NCBI GenBank assembly: GCA_963712835.1
Contig: CAVQJJ010000005.1
Coordinates: forward strand, 310,001-374,000
From: DATARH01 sp963712835
Lineage (GTDB): Bacteria; Pseudomonadota; Alphaproteobacteria; ATCC43930; CGMCC-115725
Length of the DNA: 64,000 nucleotides
Direction of reading: 5' to 3'
Part shown: positions 44,856-53,671 of the stretch, one piece after another
Layout: the number at the start of each line of letters is the position of its first letter
How positions within the stretch are numbered: the first letter of the stretch is position 1
Program-made: the position numbers and the translations under genes
The notes under the pieces: generated by a model
Databases searched by the model: none
The model's input: only the letters and a program-made list of their open reading frames with translations
What the model was told of the DNA's origin: nothing

Positions 44856-45104
44856 TCGCCGCTATCAAGCCGCACGCGCCAGTCCGTCTACCGGCGTCTC
44901 CCCGACGCCTGCCAAACACAGCGCGGCGCCCGCTTCATATGCCGCGTTTTTCCACGGCCTCGCCCCATTTCGGACCTTGGCCATTCGACCAGCGGCGACG
45001 TGTCACCCGGCCGGCTGTGGTTTGGGACGGTCTTACCTTATTTGCTACGGCACCGCTCGCTGACACATATCCTCCGGCTGCGGGCTTATGGAAGAAGCAT
45101 GCCA

Positions 45105-46505
45105 CTATTTTGATAGCGCGACAGAGGTTGTGGCTCGGGCGATCCAGGCAGAGTCATGTATCGGAGTGTAGTTCGCGTCATAGCCAGCGAAATAAACCGC
45201 GCTATCGCCGGGAAACGGCGAGGCCAGAATTGCCCGTACCGACACCAGCGAGCGTCCGATACGAGGAAAATCAACCTCGATCTGGCGCAAGCGGTACTGG
45301 CCCGCTTTGTCGCGGATCAGGTACCAGGCCCCGGCCTCCAATCCATGCACCGCGTCGAGCACCGTGTGCCCGGGCGGCCTGGGGGAGCGGGGCGGAATGA
45401 ATGCCTCCAGCCCCAGCAACAACGCGCCGCCGATCGGCGCCATGTCGTTGTAGGCAGCGATGACGAAGCTGACCCTTGTGCCCCAGGCGCGGTTCAGGAA
45501 CGCATCCAGGTCGAGCTCGGTCGCTTCGCTGCCGTCGGCGGGATCGATACGGACGATCCGCGACTGGTAACCTTCGGCGACGGCAAGCAGCATCTCGCGC
45601 CCGGTCGGGGTGGCGACCGCGGTCATGCCTCGCAAACCGGTCTCGGTCACATGCTGTTGCGGATTGGTATAGAGCAGCCGCCAGGACGGTGTGCGGCCGT
45701 CGCCACGTTGATAGATTTGCTGGCCGACGGAGACATACAGAACGCCGTTCGCCTCGGCGAAGGCGCCGACCCGCAGCCGGTCGCCGATGCCGGGCGCAGC
45801 CGGGATATTCAGTTCGGCGAACGCGAGTTCCGGAGTTAGATCCCAGCGAAGGGAGCCCCGGGCCAGGTCGAAGGCGCCGCGGAATACGCCGCTGGGATCG
45901 CCGGCGAAGACCAGATCGGCACCGGTCACGGTATCGCGGTGCTGACCGAAGCATCGGATATGCGGCAGAAAATCCTTCGTCGGCACGCTCCAGGCGATCG
46001 CGCTATCCGACCACTGGCCGGTTGCCGCATCGCGTGTGAAAACCGTGCGCGTGCCGGTCAGGTCCCACGTTGAGGCGAGCAGCATCGGGACGGATTGCTT
46101 GAGCGCGGTACCTGTCGCGGACGTGCGAAACGCAACATTCCGCAGGGCGGACACCGCGAGGTGGCGACGGCGCCCGTCGGGCAGGCGCTCATCGAAATCG
46201 TGGTCCACCGCCCAGGCGCCGTCCGGCCGGTCCAGAACCAGAATTTGCGCGCCCGGCGGGCCTTCCTCACCCGCTCGATCCTCCCAATAGCCGTTGCCGG
46301 CGAACAGTTTGCCCAGGTGCGCGGCGAGCGCGCGCATCTCGGTGCCACCCATAAAGCGCCCGGCCGCGTCCCGCCCGCCGGCGACGTAGCTGATCTGGAA
46401 GCCCGTGCCTGAGCCGGAGTCGGCGCTGACCGCCGCCGGCACGGACGCCACCAAGCTCGCGCAGGTGGCCCGTGCCAGCACGGAACGGCGAGAGAGGCTC
46501 GCCAT
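45105..46505 (-). CDS. Exported protein of unknown function, Tat-type signal
   Basis: 466 residues. The N-terminus SLSRRSVLARATCASLVASV is a likely twin-arginine signal, so it may be exported folded. The mature part is rich in beta strands with repeated Asp/Gly turns (ALRNVAFRTSATGTALKQSV, LVFAGDPSGVFRGAFDLARG, RIVRIDPADGSEATELDLDA), which suggests a beta-propeller. No catalytic motif is recognised. The gene follows the hydrolase gene by 12 bp on the same strand, and the two may be co-transcribed. Confidence 0.68.
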   Translation of the reverse strand: MASLSRRSVLARATCASLVASVPAAVSADSGSGTGFQISYVAGGRDAAGRFMGGTEMRALAAHLGKLFAGNGYWEDRAGEEGPPGAQILVLDRPDGAWAVDHDFDERLPDGRRRHLAVSALRNVAFRTSATGTALKQSVPMLLASTWDLTGTRTVFTRDAATGQWSDSAIAWSVPTKDFLPHIRCFGQHRDTVTGADLVFAGDPSGVFRGAFDLARGSLRWDLTPELAFAELNIPAAPGIGDRLRVGAFAEANGVLYVSVGQQIYQRGDGRTPSWRLLYTNPQQHVTETGLRGMTAVATPTGREMLLAVAEGYQSRIVRIDPADGSEATELDLDAFLNRAWGTRVSFVIAAYNDMAPIGGALLLGLEAFIPPRSPRPPGHTVLDAVHGLEAGAWYLIRDKAGQYRLRQIEVDFPRIGRSLVSVRAILASPFPGDSAVYFAGYDANYTPIHDSAWIARATTSVALSK

Positions 46506-46517
46506 TCTCGGGGCCTC

Positions 46518-48071
46518 CTATCTCGGGAGAAAACGGATCGGCGCGGCGCGATCGGCGCACGATGTGTCGGGTTGCTGCGCGGGATTGTCGATGAAGTCTG
46601 CGGCGATTCTGGCGCCGCACGGACTGAACCCCCTGACGTTGTGGCCGATACGGGGAAACTCGACCCAGCGCGCCTTGGAACCGATCAGGGCCGCCACCTG
46701 CCGGCTCAGGGACGGCCGGGTGACGGGATCGAATTCGCCCGCCAGCACCAGCGTCGGCACGGCGGTGCCGTTCGGCACGAGCGGCACGGGTCCGATTTCC
46801 GACCAATCGTCGCAGAGACCGTAGGGCTGTAAGCGGTCGAGCACGCTCGCATCGGCCGGAAGCGAGGTCCGATAATGCGGACGATCGCGGCATTCGACGG
46901 CAAGGTTCGTCGAGGGGTTCACCGCCGCCGCCATGGCCGCGTACGCGGAGGCAAGAACCTTTCCGAGCCCTTGGCTGTCACGGTCGTGCACGGTCGCGAT
47001 CAGGCGCGGCAGGCTCGGATAGGCCGAGGGATAGTAGATGAGGCGGCTGACGAGAGCCTCGAAGAGGGTCGACGTGAGGCTCACCCGATCATCGGGACGA
47101 TGCATCTCCGGCGGCACGGTAACGAGCAGCGGCGCCGCGAGCCCAGACAGCGTCTCCCGGTAGGTCGCCGCGAGGTCGGGATAAATGGCGGCGCACGCTT
47201 GATCGCCGGCGCAATATCGGAAGAACGCATCGAGCGCGTCGGCAACGCTGACCGATTGCATCGGCTTCGGGTCCGGCGGATAGAGCGAGTCGAGCACGGC
47301 GGCGCGCACGGTCTCGGGATGCAACGCGAGCAAAGTCATGGCGACGGTCGTGCCATAGGATTCGCCGTAGACGTTCCAACGCGCGATGCCGAGCGCCCGC
47401 CGCACCCACTCAAAATCGGCGACGGTGACGCTGGTGCCGAAATCCTTCAGATCGAAACCGCGCGCGGTCGCCTCCGCGCGGCACGCCGCATAGACGGTGC
47501 GACGCTTGGCCAAGGCATCCTCCGTCGCGTCGGTTGCGATGGCGAGGGTCGAATCAAGGAACGCGTCGTCGAGGTCCGGGCACAAGCTCGGCTCCGATCG
47601 GCCGGTTCCCCGTTGATCGACCAGGATGAGATCACGGCCCGCGGCGTAAGGGGTCCGGGCCTGATGGTCGGCGTAGATGGTGAGGGGGCTGCCTGGGCCG
47701 CCGTTGATATAAACGACAGGATCACGAAGTGCCGGCTGGGGTGCGCTCCTGACGACGACAACCGCCAGCTTGAACCGGCCTCCGCCCGGGTTGTCGTAGT
47801 TCCGGGGGACACTGACAGTGCCGCAGCGCAGGCGAGGCAGGATTTCCGGCGTCACATTCGACAGCGCACACGGCGTATCGACAAAGGTCGGTTCAGGTAT
47901 ATCTACTTGGGCGAAACTCCGACCCTGCGGCGCGGAAGCGGCGATAAACGCAAGGGCGGCCGGGAACCACAATTGCCTTGGCGATTTTGCGAGCAAAGCC
48001 GCTCTCCCTGACTCCGGTGATCTTGCTGCCAACCCTGGGCCGCGCGGTCCAGCAGGTCTTGCCGATTTCAT
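46518..48071 (-). CDS. Secreted alpha/beta hydrolase of the TAP-like peptidase group
   Basis: 517 residues from the ATG at 48071; the first 60 residues contain a hydrophobic segment (LWFPAALAFIAASAPQGRSF) that is a probable signal peptide with a long n-region. The fold signatures are VVYINGGPGSPLTIYADH (oxyanion HGGPG-like), LVDQRGTGRSEPSLCP, the nucleophile elbow YGESYGT, the acid GEFDPVT and the base His in IGHNVRGFS. This is the tripeptidyl aminopeptidase/proline iminopeptidase-like layout with the C-terminal TAP domain. Several Cys (CPDL, CAGDQAC, CRDRPH) suggest disulfides in the periplasm or outside. It lies 12 bp upstream of the exported-protein gene. Confidence 0.82.
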   Translation of the reverse strand: MKSARPAGPRGPGLAARSPESGRAALLAKSPRQLWFPAALAFIAASAPQGRSFAQVDIPEPTFVDTPCALSNVTPEILPRLRCGTVSVPRNYDNPGGGRFKLAVVVVRSAPQPALRDPVVYINGGPGSPLTIYADHQARTPYAAGRDLILVDQRGTGRSEPSLCPDLDDAFLDSTLAIATDATEDALAKRRTVYAACRAEATARGFDLKDFGTSVTVADFEWVRRALGIARWNVYGESYGTTVAMTLLALHPETVRAAVLDSLYPPDPKPMQSVSVADALDAFFRYCAGDQACAAIYPDLAATYRETLSGLAAPLLVTVPPEMHRPDDRVSLTSTLFEALVSRLIYYPSAYPSLPRLIATVHDRDSQGLGKVLASAYAAMAAAVNPSTNLAVECRDRPHYRTSLPADASVLDRLQPYGLCDDWSEIGPVPLVPNGTAVPTLVLAGEFDPVTRPSLSRQVAALIGSKARWVEFPRIGHNVRGFSPCGARIAADFIDNPAQQPDTSCADRAAPIRFLPR

Positions 48072-48343
48072 GTCGCCGGCTCGCCGATTTGTCCAAACGC
48101 TGACCGATTTCGGAATCTGCCAGCTATTCGGCAGCGCGAGGCGCACTTTGTTCGAGCCGATCGCGGCGAAAAATCGGTCCGGGGCACCCCGAACGACCGT
48201 GCAGGTCGACCTTACTCGGCGCCCGGTGGCTGTTGTCGGCGCCTCTCGTCCGTTGGCGCGCGTTCAGACGATGGTCGCCTTTCCCAACCAGTAGCGGGCA
48301 CTCATCCTCCGCCGCGGGGACTGGTCTTCATGCCCCAAAAGCG

Positions 48344-49309
48344 TCATTCAATCACCTCGTCGGCCTGGGCCAGCAGCGGCGGCGGGATCGATAGACCGAG
48401 CGCCTTGGCGGTCTTCGCGTTGATGACCAACTCGAACTTCGTCGGCTGCTCGATCGGCAGGTCGCCCGGCTTGGCGCCCTTCAAGATACGGTCGACATAA
48501 CTCCCGATGTGGCGGGCAACATCGAGAATGCTGCAGCCATAGCTGAGCAGCAGCCGGGCGTCGACGAATTCGCGATTGCCGCTCACCCCTGGCAGTCCCA
48601 ACGCGGTGACTTCTGTCGCTTTGGACAGCAGAAATGGCTCGTTATCTACCACCAGCGCGTCGAATTTCCCGGCACGGATCGCGTCGAGGGTCGGGATGAG
48701 GTCGGCCGGCCCATGGATCGTGAAGTCGTCGACCGTGATCCCATGGCCGAGCCGATCGGCCGCCTGGCGCAGTACCTCGGCGCCGCTCACACTACTCAAG
48801 GTGGCGGCATTGCGCAGAAACGCGATACGGCGCGCGCGGGGCACGATCTGGAGAAGCAGCTCGAGCCATTTGCCGAAGATTTCGAATCCTATATAGACGG
48901 TCGGGCCGGTGACGTCGCCACCCGGATGCGCGAGGCTTTGGGCAAGTCCCATGCTGACGGGGGGCCCGGTCATCGCGACGATCGGGATGGTCCGGGTCTG
49001 TTTTGCGACGGTCGGGACAGTCGTCGCGAATGCCACGATGACATCCGGCCCAGCGGCGATTGCCGCTGCGGCGAGGTCGGCGAGCCGCGCCTCGCTGCCA
49101 AGGGAATAGTAGTACGCGATCGAAATGTTGCGCCCGTCCTCGAGACCAAAATCGCGCAACCCCGCCTGTAAGCCCTTGAAGGTGTCGCCGCCGGTGCCCG
49201 CCGCGCCGGGCCAGAAAACATCGATATGCGGCACTTTGGCCGCCTGGGCAAAGGCGCGCCCCGCCAGCCCGGCGCCGAGCAGCCCCGCGATCAGCTCCCG
49301 TCGCCTCAT
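48344..49309 (-). CDS. ABC transporter substrate-binding protein (TrpX-type)
   Basis: 321 residues with a Tat/Sec signal (MRRRELIAGLLGAGLAGRAF). Features of the ABC_sub_bind family are present: DTFKGLQAGLRDFGLEDGRN, PIVAMTGPPVSMGLAQSLAH with PGG, and DRILKGAKPGDLPIEQPTKF followed by ELVINAKTAKALGL and PPLLAQADEVIE at the end. It should bind a small ligand in the periplasm for an ABC importer. Its start overlaps the stop of the upstream paralogue by 4 bp (ATGA). No permease or ATPase gene is in the window, so it must work with a remote transporter or as a sensor. Confidence 0.85.
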   Translation of the reverse strand: MRRRELIAGLLGAGLAGRAFAQAAKVPHIDVFWPGAAGTGGDTFKGLQAGLRDFGLEDGRNISIAYYYSLGSEARLADLAAAAIAAGPDVIVAFATTVPTVAKQTRTIPIVAMTGPPVSMGLAQSLAHPGGDVTGPTVYIGFEIFGKWLELLLQIVPRARRIAFLRNAATLSSVSGAEVLRQAADRLGHGITVDDFTIHGPADLIPTLDAIRAGKFDALVVDNEPFLLSKATEVTALGLPGVSGNREFVDARLLLSYGCSILDVARHIGSYVDRILKGAKPGDLPIEQPTKFELVINAKTAKALGLSIPPPLLAQADEVIE

Positions 49310-50274
49310 TCGATGACCTCGTCGGCACGCGCAACGAGCGTCGGCGGGACCGTCAGCCCGAGCGATTTGGCCACCTTCAGGTTGATGACCAGTTCGAACT
49401 TATCGACCCGCTGGACCGGCAGGTCCGCGGGTTTCGCGCCCTTGAGGATCTTGCCGACCATCTCGCCGACCTGCCGGTATGCCGCGCTCAGAGAGATGCC
49501 GTAGCTCAGTAAATCCCCGCCACTGGCAACCGCCATCGAGAGGGGGACGCGATGCTGCTCGGCGAGTTCGGACAGTTGCGCTGCTCTGGCCGCGAAAAAC
49601 GGATCGCCCGCCATGATCAGCGCGGCGCCGCGTGCGCCGGCCGCGGTGAAGGCCGCGGTGAGTTCGGCATCGGTAGAGGCGCGCAGCACGAGCAGCTTCT
49701 GCCCTCCTGCCTCGATCGCCTCGATCTCGCGCAGCGCGCCGGGGGCGTCGGCGCCTCGCGGGTTGATCGCCACCGCGATCGGGGCGCCGGGCATGATCTC
49801 GCGCATGAACTCGACCCGCTTGCCCAGCAGTTCGGCGACAAAGAAGGTCACGCCGGTCAGATTGCCGTCCGGATGGTTCAGGCTCTGCACGAGGCCGCCG
49901 GCGATCGGATCGGTGCCGCTGTTGAAGACGATCGGGATCGTCGTCGTCGCCGCCTTGGCGGCCAGCGCGGTGGCCGGGCCGCCCAGGGTGGCGATTACCG
50001 CGACCTTTTTCTGAACCAGCTCGGCGGCGAGCGCGGGCAGCCGGTCGATGTGATTTTCCGCCCAGCGGTATTCAATCGCGACGTTGCGGCCCTCGACGTA
50101 GCCCGCTTCGCCGAGGCCACGGCGAAAAGCGGCGACCATTGGCGCGAACGCGTCGGGCGACTGACTGTGCAGGAAGCCGATGACGGGCGTCGTCTGCTGC
50201 TGCGCGCGGGCGCTGAGCGGCCACGCGACCGCCGCGCCGCCGAGCATGGTGATAAGGTCGCGGCGCGATATCAC
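49306..50274 (-). CDS. ABC transporter substrate-binding protein (TrpX-type), tandem paralogue
   Basis: 322 residues from the GTG at 50274, giving the family's usual signal VISRRDLITMLGGAAVAWPL with cleavage at A-R-A-Q. It shares its ending (LKGAKPADLPVQRVDKFELV, PPTLVARADEVIE) and overall layout with the next gene, and is clearly a duplicate. Motifs include FRRGLGEAGYVEGRNVAIEY, RWAENHIDRLP and PIVFNSGTDPIAGGLVQSLN. This is the commonest type in soil alphaproteobacteria; ligands of such proteins are mostly unknown (aromatic amino acids and purine-like compounds in some cases). Confidence 0.86.
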   Translation of the reverse strand: MISRRDLITMLGGAAVAWPLSARAQQQTTPVIGFLHSQSPDAFAPMVAAFRRGLGEAGYVEGRNVAIEYRWAENHIDRLPALAAELVQKKVAVIATLGGPATALAAKAATTTIPIVFNSGTDPIAGGLVQSLNHPDGNLTGVTFFVAELLGKRVEFMREIMPGAPIAVAINPRGADAPGALREIEAIEAGGQKLLVLRASTDAELTAAFTAAGARGAALIMAGDPFFAARAAQLSELAEQHRVPLSMAVASGGDLLSYGISLSAAYRQVGEMVGKILKGAKPADLPVQRVDKFELVINLKVAKSLGLTVPPTLVARADEVIE

Positions 50275-50515
50275 CCGATCACCTTGTTGGTGCCGATCTA
50301 GCGACGGCGCGAACCGCTCTCCAGTTCTTCGAGGCCATGCACTCCCCGTTCTTATTTGCCCGCAGCATATCACGGTAGGGTTGAGGATTAACGGTCAGTT
50401 AGAGCCGCGACCCTCTGTGGCCGACGTCGTCCGACGCCCGTTCTCTAAACTCGAGGAAAGCCCGAGACCCGAACAGGCGCGTCACAGGGTGTTCCGCCAA
50501 AAGCGCTTGTTCGGG

Positions 50516-51322
50516 TCACGGCACCGATACCCGATCGCGCGCCGGGACCATTCTCGACCGGCCGTAATCAGGCACAGTCGAGACCGCCACGTCGCCCGTC
50601 GGCTTTTCTGCGGTGGATTGATCGCGCGCGGGACTAGGGCTTGCGTGAACCGCAGAGCTGGGATGGGCGCCACCGCCTGAGGTTTGAAGGTGCGGCTGTT
50701 CCTGGCCTTTGAGATTTTGCTGGGCCCAGAGGGCGGCTTGCGTGCGGTTTGTAAAGCGCAGCTTCTGGAATAGGTACTTCAGGTGAACCTTGACCGTCGC
50801 CTCGGCGATGCCGAGGTGGCGCGCGATCAACTTGTTGCTAAGGCCCTTGGCCAGGAAACACAGCATCTCCACTTGGCGACGGGAGGGCGCGGCCCCGCCC
50901 CTGCTCTCCGCCAGGGTCGGCATATCCGGCATCCTGACGGTCTGCATCAGCCACCGGGGCGCAACCCGATCTCCCATTTCAACGCACGCCAGCGATCGGT
51001 GCAGTGCCTCGCAGCTGTCATCGAGCGATAAGACACCGTCGGCAGCCATGATCAGCGCGGGAGGGAGACAACGGAGCTGATCCCTGTTGCCTAAAACGAC
51101 GACCCTGTCACCCGTGCATTGACGAAGTGAGGTCAAGACGCCGATATTTTCGGTGCAAAGGTCGGCGTCGACGATGACCAAATCTGCGTGTCGTTCGCCG
51201 GGAACAATTGCACTCGCCGTGTCGGATGCCTCGCCGATTATCGAATAGCCGATATCAGCCAAGAATTGGCGCAGACCACTCCTGACCAGCGGCGAACTGA
51301 GTATGAGGGAGATCGTTTTCAT
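50516..51322 (-). CDS. NarL/FixJ-type response regulator
   Basis: 268 residues from the ATG at 51322. Residues about 3-115 are a receiver-like domain: ISLILSSPLVRSGLRQFLAD, then VIVDADL with the phospho-Asp candidate in VIVDAD, and VVVLGNRDQ. The C-terminal LuxR helix-turn-helix reads APSRRQVEMLCFLAKGLSNK and LIARHLGIAEATVKVHLKYL, FQKLRFTNRTQAALW. A long polar tail (about 55 residues) follows the HTH and may be non-functional. No cognate histidine kinase is in the window. The promoter region to its right is AT-rich. Confidence 0.82.
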   Translation of the reverse strand: MKTISLILSSPLVRSGLRQFLADIGYSIIGEASDTASAIVPGERHADLVIVDADLCTENIGVLTSLRQCTGDRVVVLGNRDQLRCLPPALIMAADGVLSLDDSCEALHRSLACVEMGDRVAPRWLMQTVRMPDMPTLAESRGGAAPSRRQVEMLCFLAKGLSNKLIARHLGIAEATVKVHLKYLFQKLRFTNRTQAALWAQQNLKGQEQPHLQTSGGGAHPSSAVHASPSPARDQSTAEKPTGDVAVSTVPDYGRSRMVPARDRVSVP

Positions 51323-51672
51323 ATCGATAGGTTTGGCGCGAATTTTTATTAAATGCACTTAAAAATATACTTAATGGCCGATTGATCTTCCTCAGAACGT
51401 GCAAAATTCAGTCGTGATGACCTTCTGGCGCGTGATATCGAATCGATCGATTTGGCCAATTCTCACGGTCGTTTTCTGAATTCGAGATCTTGTGAAATCG
51501 CCGTGTCTTGGCGTTGTCCCGCGAGAGTTCGCGGGTGGCACGATGGTTGACCCGATTGCGTGCCTTGAGATCACGCGTAGCAAATAGCCGCACACGTTGG
51601 AGAACTGCAAGCCGTTCATTATTTTCCGTAGCACGCTGTCTTTGGAATACTGGTAGACGGTTCGGTACTGCC
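51323..51672. other. AT-rich interval beside the IS1 element
   Basis: A minus-strand reading (KLRQYRTVYQYSKDSVLRKI, FSNVCGYLLRVISRHAIGST) runs through 51392-51680, but I cannot assign it and it begins inside the IS1 end. It may be the remainder of a gene cut by the IS. The upstream promoter of the response regulator should also be here. Confidence 0.35.
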
Positions 51673-51909
51673 TCAGTTTGAAATTGGCCGCTGATAGAGC
51701 GGATGATTTTGCGGCCTTCCGTGGCGATCGATATTTCGCGGCAGCCATGGCCTCTTGATAAAGGGGTTGCGGCGTTTCTTGCTCTCGAACTTCATCTGAT
51801 ACCATTCGTGAAACGTCATCCCCCAATGCCGCGCCGGGTCAGCGCGAATTTGATCGCCAAACCAGCGACGCACCATTGGCCGCCGTTTGAGCCAAAAACG
51901 CCGCGCCAT
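51673..51909 (-). CDS. Short basic ORF at the end of the IS1 element
   Basis: 78 codons from the ATG at 51909 (MARRFWLKRRPMVRRWFGDQ, then HWGMTFHEWYQMKFESKKRR). It begins 5 bp after the transposase stop and ends within the left copy of the candidate target-site duplication. It is very basic and could bind nucleic acid. It may be an accessory gene of this IS1 subgroup; the function is unknown. Confidence 0.4.
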   Translation of the reverse strand: MARRFWLKRRPMVRRWFGDQIRADPARHWGMTFHEWYQMKFESKKRRNPFIKRPWLPRNIDRHGRPQNHPLYQRPISN

Positions 51910-51913
51910 TTGA

Positions 51914-52792
51914 TTACGCTGCTTCCCGCTTCCGATAAGTAGCGGGACGCTTCGGCGCTTCCTCGCGCGCATCGATTATCGCCACGATATCCGACATATC
52001 CCAAAGCCGATCCGAGACGCCCGCCGCCATCGCAGGTGAGACGCGCAGCGACGAATGAATGCGGGTGAAATTGTAAAACGTGACGTGGAGCGCGACCGCC
52101 CAGGCGTGGTTTTCAAACTTCTTGCTATGCGCATTCGTGAGCCGCGTGAACCGACGCTGGTGCATGCGGATCGAAAGGTTGCTGCGCTCGACATAGGAAG
52201 TGCTGACGTGATCCCAATCCGGATTGCCGAGAACACGTACCTTTTTCGCGCCAGTGCATTCCGCTGGGCTATAGCGACCCTTCGCGCTCTCCGGAGCCTC
52301 GCCATAGATTTTGACGAGCTGGGCGTAGTCCACGTCGTCAAATGCTTCCTCAACGGCGCGCAGATAGGCGTTATGCCCGTCCGTCGTAAGCTGGACACGG
52401 TTCGCTAAGCGGCTCCGCAGATCGTCCATGAACGCCAGCGCGTATTCGCCGTCGCGACCGCCGACCATGAAACTGACGATCATCTTGTTTGAGGCTTCTA
52501 AGCCGGTCCAAGTCCAAACATCGCCCGCGCCATCGGGGGCCGCTTTGGCTTTCGCTACGTTCTTGGCCTTTGAGTAGCAAAACGCCCAAATCTCATCGCA
52601 CTGGATGCGGGTCGCTTGAACGTTCCGGACATGCTCATCGTGATACGCCCAGCACGCTTTACCAGCATCGATCAATAGCTTCGTGACCGTGTTGAGCGAG
52701 ACGCCCGTAATGCGCGTGATCGCCCGCATGGACGATCCCTCGCATAGCATCGAGAGGATTTGGGCGCGCTTGGCGACAGGGAGCTTGTTCAT
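51914..52792 (-). CDS. IS1-family transposase
   Basis: 292 residues from the ATG at 52792; the frame opens 12 codons further up without a start site. The N-terminal helix-turn-helix is KLPVAKRAQILSMLCEGSSM, followed by RAITRITGVSLNTVTKLLID. The catalytic DDE-type core has IQCDEIWAFCYSKAKN, the middle Asp in LTTDGHNAYL and the Glu/Asn of STSYVERSNLSIRMHQRRFT. This single-frame form, without the InsA/InsB frameshift of enterobacterial IS1, is common in alphaproteobacteria. A TATAAT box lies 7 bp before the ATG (see the promoter entry). The gene reads as intact. Confidence 0.88.
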   Translation of the reverse strand: MNKLPVAKRAQILSMLCEGSSMRAITRITGVSLNTVTKLLIDAGKACWAYHDEHVRNVQATRIQCDEIWAFCYSKAKNVAKAKAAPDGAGDVWTWTGLEASNKMIVSFMVGGRDGEYALAFMDDLRSRLANRVQLTTDGHNAYLRAVEEAFDDVDYAQLVKIYGEAPESAKGRYSPAECTGAKKVRVLGNPDWDHVSTSYVERSNLSIRMHQRRFTRLTNAHSKKFENHAWAVALHVTFYNFTRIHSSLRVSPAMAAGVSDRLWDMSDIVAIIDAREEAPKRPATYRKREAA

Positions 52793-52828
52793 GCGCGGGA
52801 TTATACCCGCGCATGTCCATCTTCTCAA
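52790..52828 (-). promoter_or_regulatory. IS1 transposase promoter and start-codon hairpin
   Basis: Minus strand: TTGAGA (52828-52823), 17-bp spacer, TATAAT (52805-52800), then CCCGCGC and the ATG. Transcription would start at or next to the ATG, giving a leaderless mRNA. A perfect 10-bp inverted repeat (52790-52799 with 52806-52815) surrounds the TATAAT and includes the start codon, so an mRNA read in from outside would hide the start codon in a stem. Confidence 0.65.
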
Positions 52829-52835
52829 GCATTTT

Positions 52836-53024
52836 TCAATTTGAAATTGGCGTTATTTCGCGCTGGTATGCCAAGGAAATAGACCGGATTTCCTCGCCAA
52901 TTTCTGCCGCAGTCCGCTGAGCAATTTCGTCTGCCGTAGGACGCGCCCGCAGGCTACGCGGGAACGCGTGCTCTATCGTCACGATCCGCTGGCTCTCGCT
53001 CGGTTGTTGCCTACGCCGCCTCAT
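52836..53024 (-). CDS. Short protein coupled to the proteasome-like gene
   Basis: 62 codons; the ATG overlaps the stop of the gene at 53021 (ATGA). The sequence is basic at the start (MRRRRQQPSESQRIVTIEHA) and helical later (ADEIAQRTAAEIGEEIRSIS). The last five codons lie in the right copy of the IS1 target-site repeat, so the natural end may have been lost by the insertion. It may belong to the same cassette as the proteasome-like gene and the small H1-like gene. The function is unknown. Confidence 0.5.
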   Translation of the reverse strand: MRRRRQQPSESQRIVTIEHAFPRSLRARPTADEIAQRTAAEIGEEIRSISLAYQREITPISN

Positions 53025-53611
53025 TTGCTGTCCTCCTCGCTTGGGGTCGACGATTGTGTATATTTGCGGTGAAAGAACCGCGGATTCAACTCCTTATCAA
53101 AATAATGCTTCCTTTTAACCCAAATGAAACCATCGTCCCGAGAGATTACCGCGACATCTATAGGGCCACCGACGGTTTCTGTCTCAAGAGAGGCCCTTCG
53201 CTTTACAGATGTTATGTTTACGAGCGCCTCTGCGAAATTTGCTAAGTCCGGCTTGGTCATGACCGATACGGCATCGAGGCTGTCTAGCTCCGATCCGTCG
53301 CGTAACTGCCGGATAGTGCGGTCGTGAAGTCCTCTGACGACCGCGTGGCGGGCATCATCAAGATACTTTCGAAGCGAATCACGGCGCTGACGCCGCAATC
53401 CACGCATTAGTGGCTGAGCGCCAGCAGAGACTTCCGAAAGTGTTTGCTGCACGCTGCGCAAAATTGCGCGTTCATGGTCGGGATCGATACCATAAAGAAA
53501 TCGATCAACCATTTCCCGTTGCGCAAACGGTATTATCCTGGCCCTTTCACTATTGTTGTCTATTTCAACTCGGTCGCGTTGCTGCATCTTCAGTCTGGAC
53601 AAAATCGGCAA
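53021..53611 (-). pseudogene. C-terminal half of a split proteasome-like Ntn hydrolase
   Basis: The frame contains NNSERARIIPFAQREMVDRF, then LYGIDPDHE, and near the end AEALVNITSVKRRASLETET, VGGPIDVAVISRDDG and WVKRKHYFDKELNPRFF. From memory of the family, these are the C-terminal motifs of a group of 350-420 residue proteins whose N-terminus is M-T-A-E-I-A, and exactly that N-terminal half lies at 56016-56651 on the same strand. Upstream, RRFVKGIIADFVQTEDAAT continues the similarity in another frame to about 53650, so there is also a one-base shift. The IS1595 transposase and its passenger genes lie between the halves. I infer one gene split by insertion. Confidence 0.6.
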
Positions 53612-53618
53612 TTATCCC

Positions 53619-53646
53619 TTTTACAAACCGGCGAATACTGGTAGTA
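53619..53646 (+). promoter_or_regulatory. Candidate promoter of the IS1595 transposase
   Basis: TTTACA (53619-53624), a 16-bp spacer and TAGTAT (53641-53646) lie 26 bp before the ATG at 53672, with TAAGGAG as ribosome binding site. The -35 box partly lies in the interrupted gene. Confidence 0.45.
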
Positions 53647-53671
53647 TGACGCTCAGTTAAGGAGCGCCGCC

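Larger units (their letters stand above)
51677..52851. mobile_element. IS1-family insertion sequence with candidate target duplication
   Basis: TTTGAAATTGGC occurs at 51677-51688 and 52840-52851 in the same orientation (15 of 16 bases match when extended), enclosing the transposase and the 78-codon ORF. IS1-family elements make 8-14 bp duplications, so this fits. I could not find clear terminal inverted repeats, so the exact ends are uncertain. Confidence 0.5.

Noticed and set aside
46875..48011. 378-codon plus-strand frame over the alpha/beta hydrolase
   Set aside because: Arg/His/Gly-rich antisense shadow; the minus-strand gene has a complete catalytic triad.
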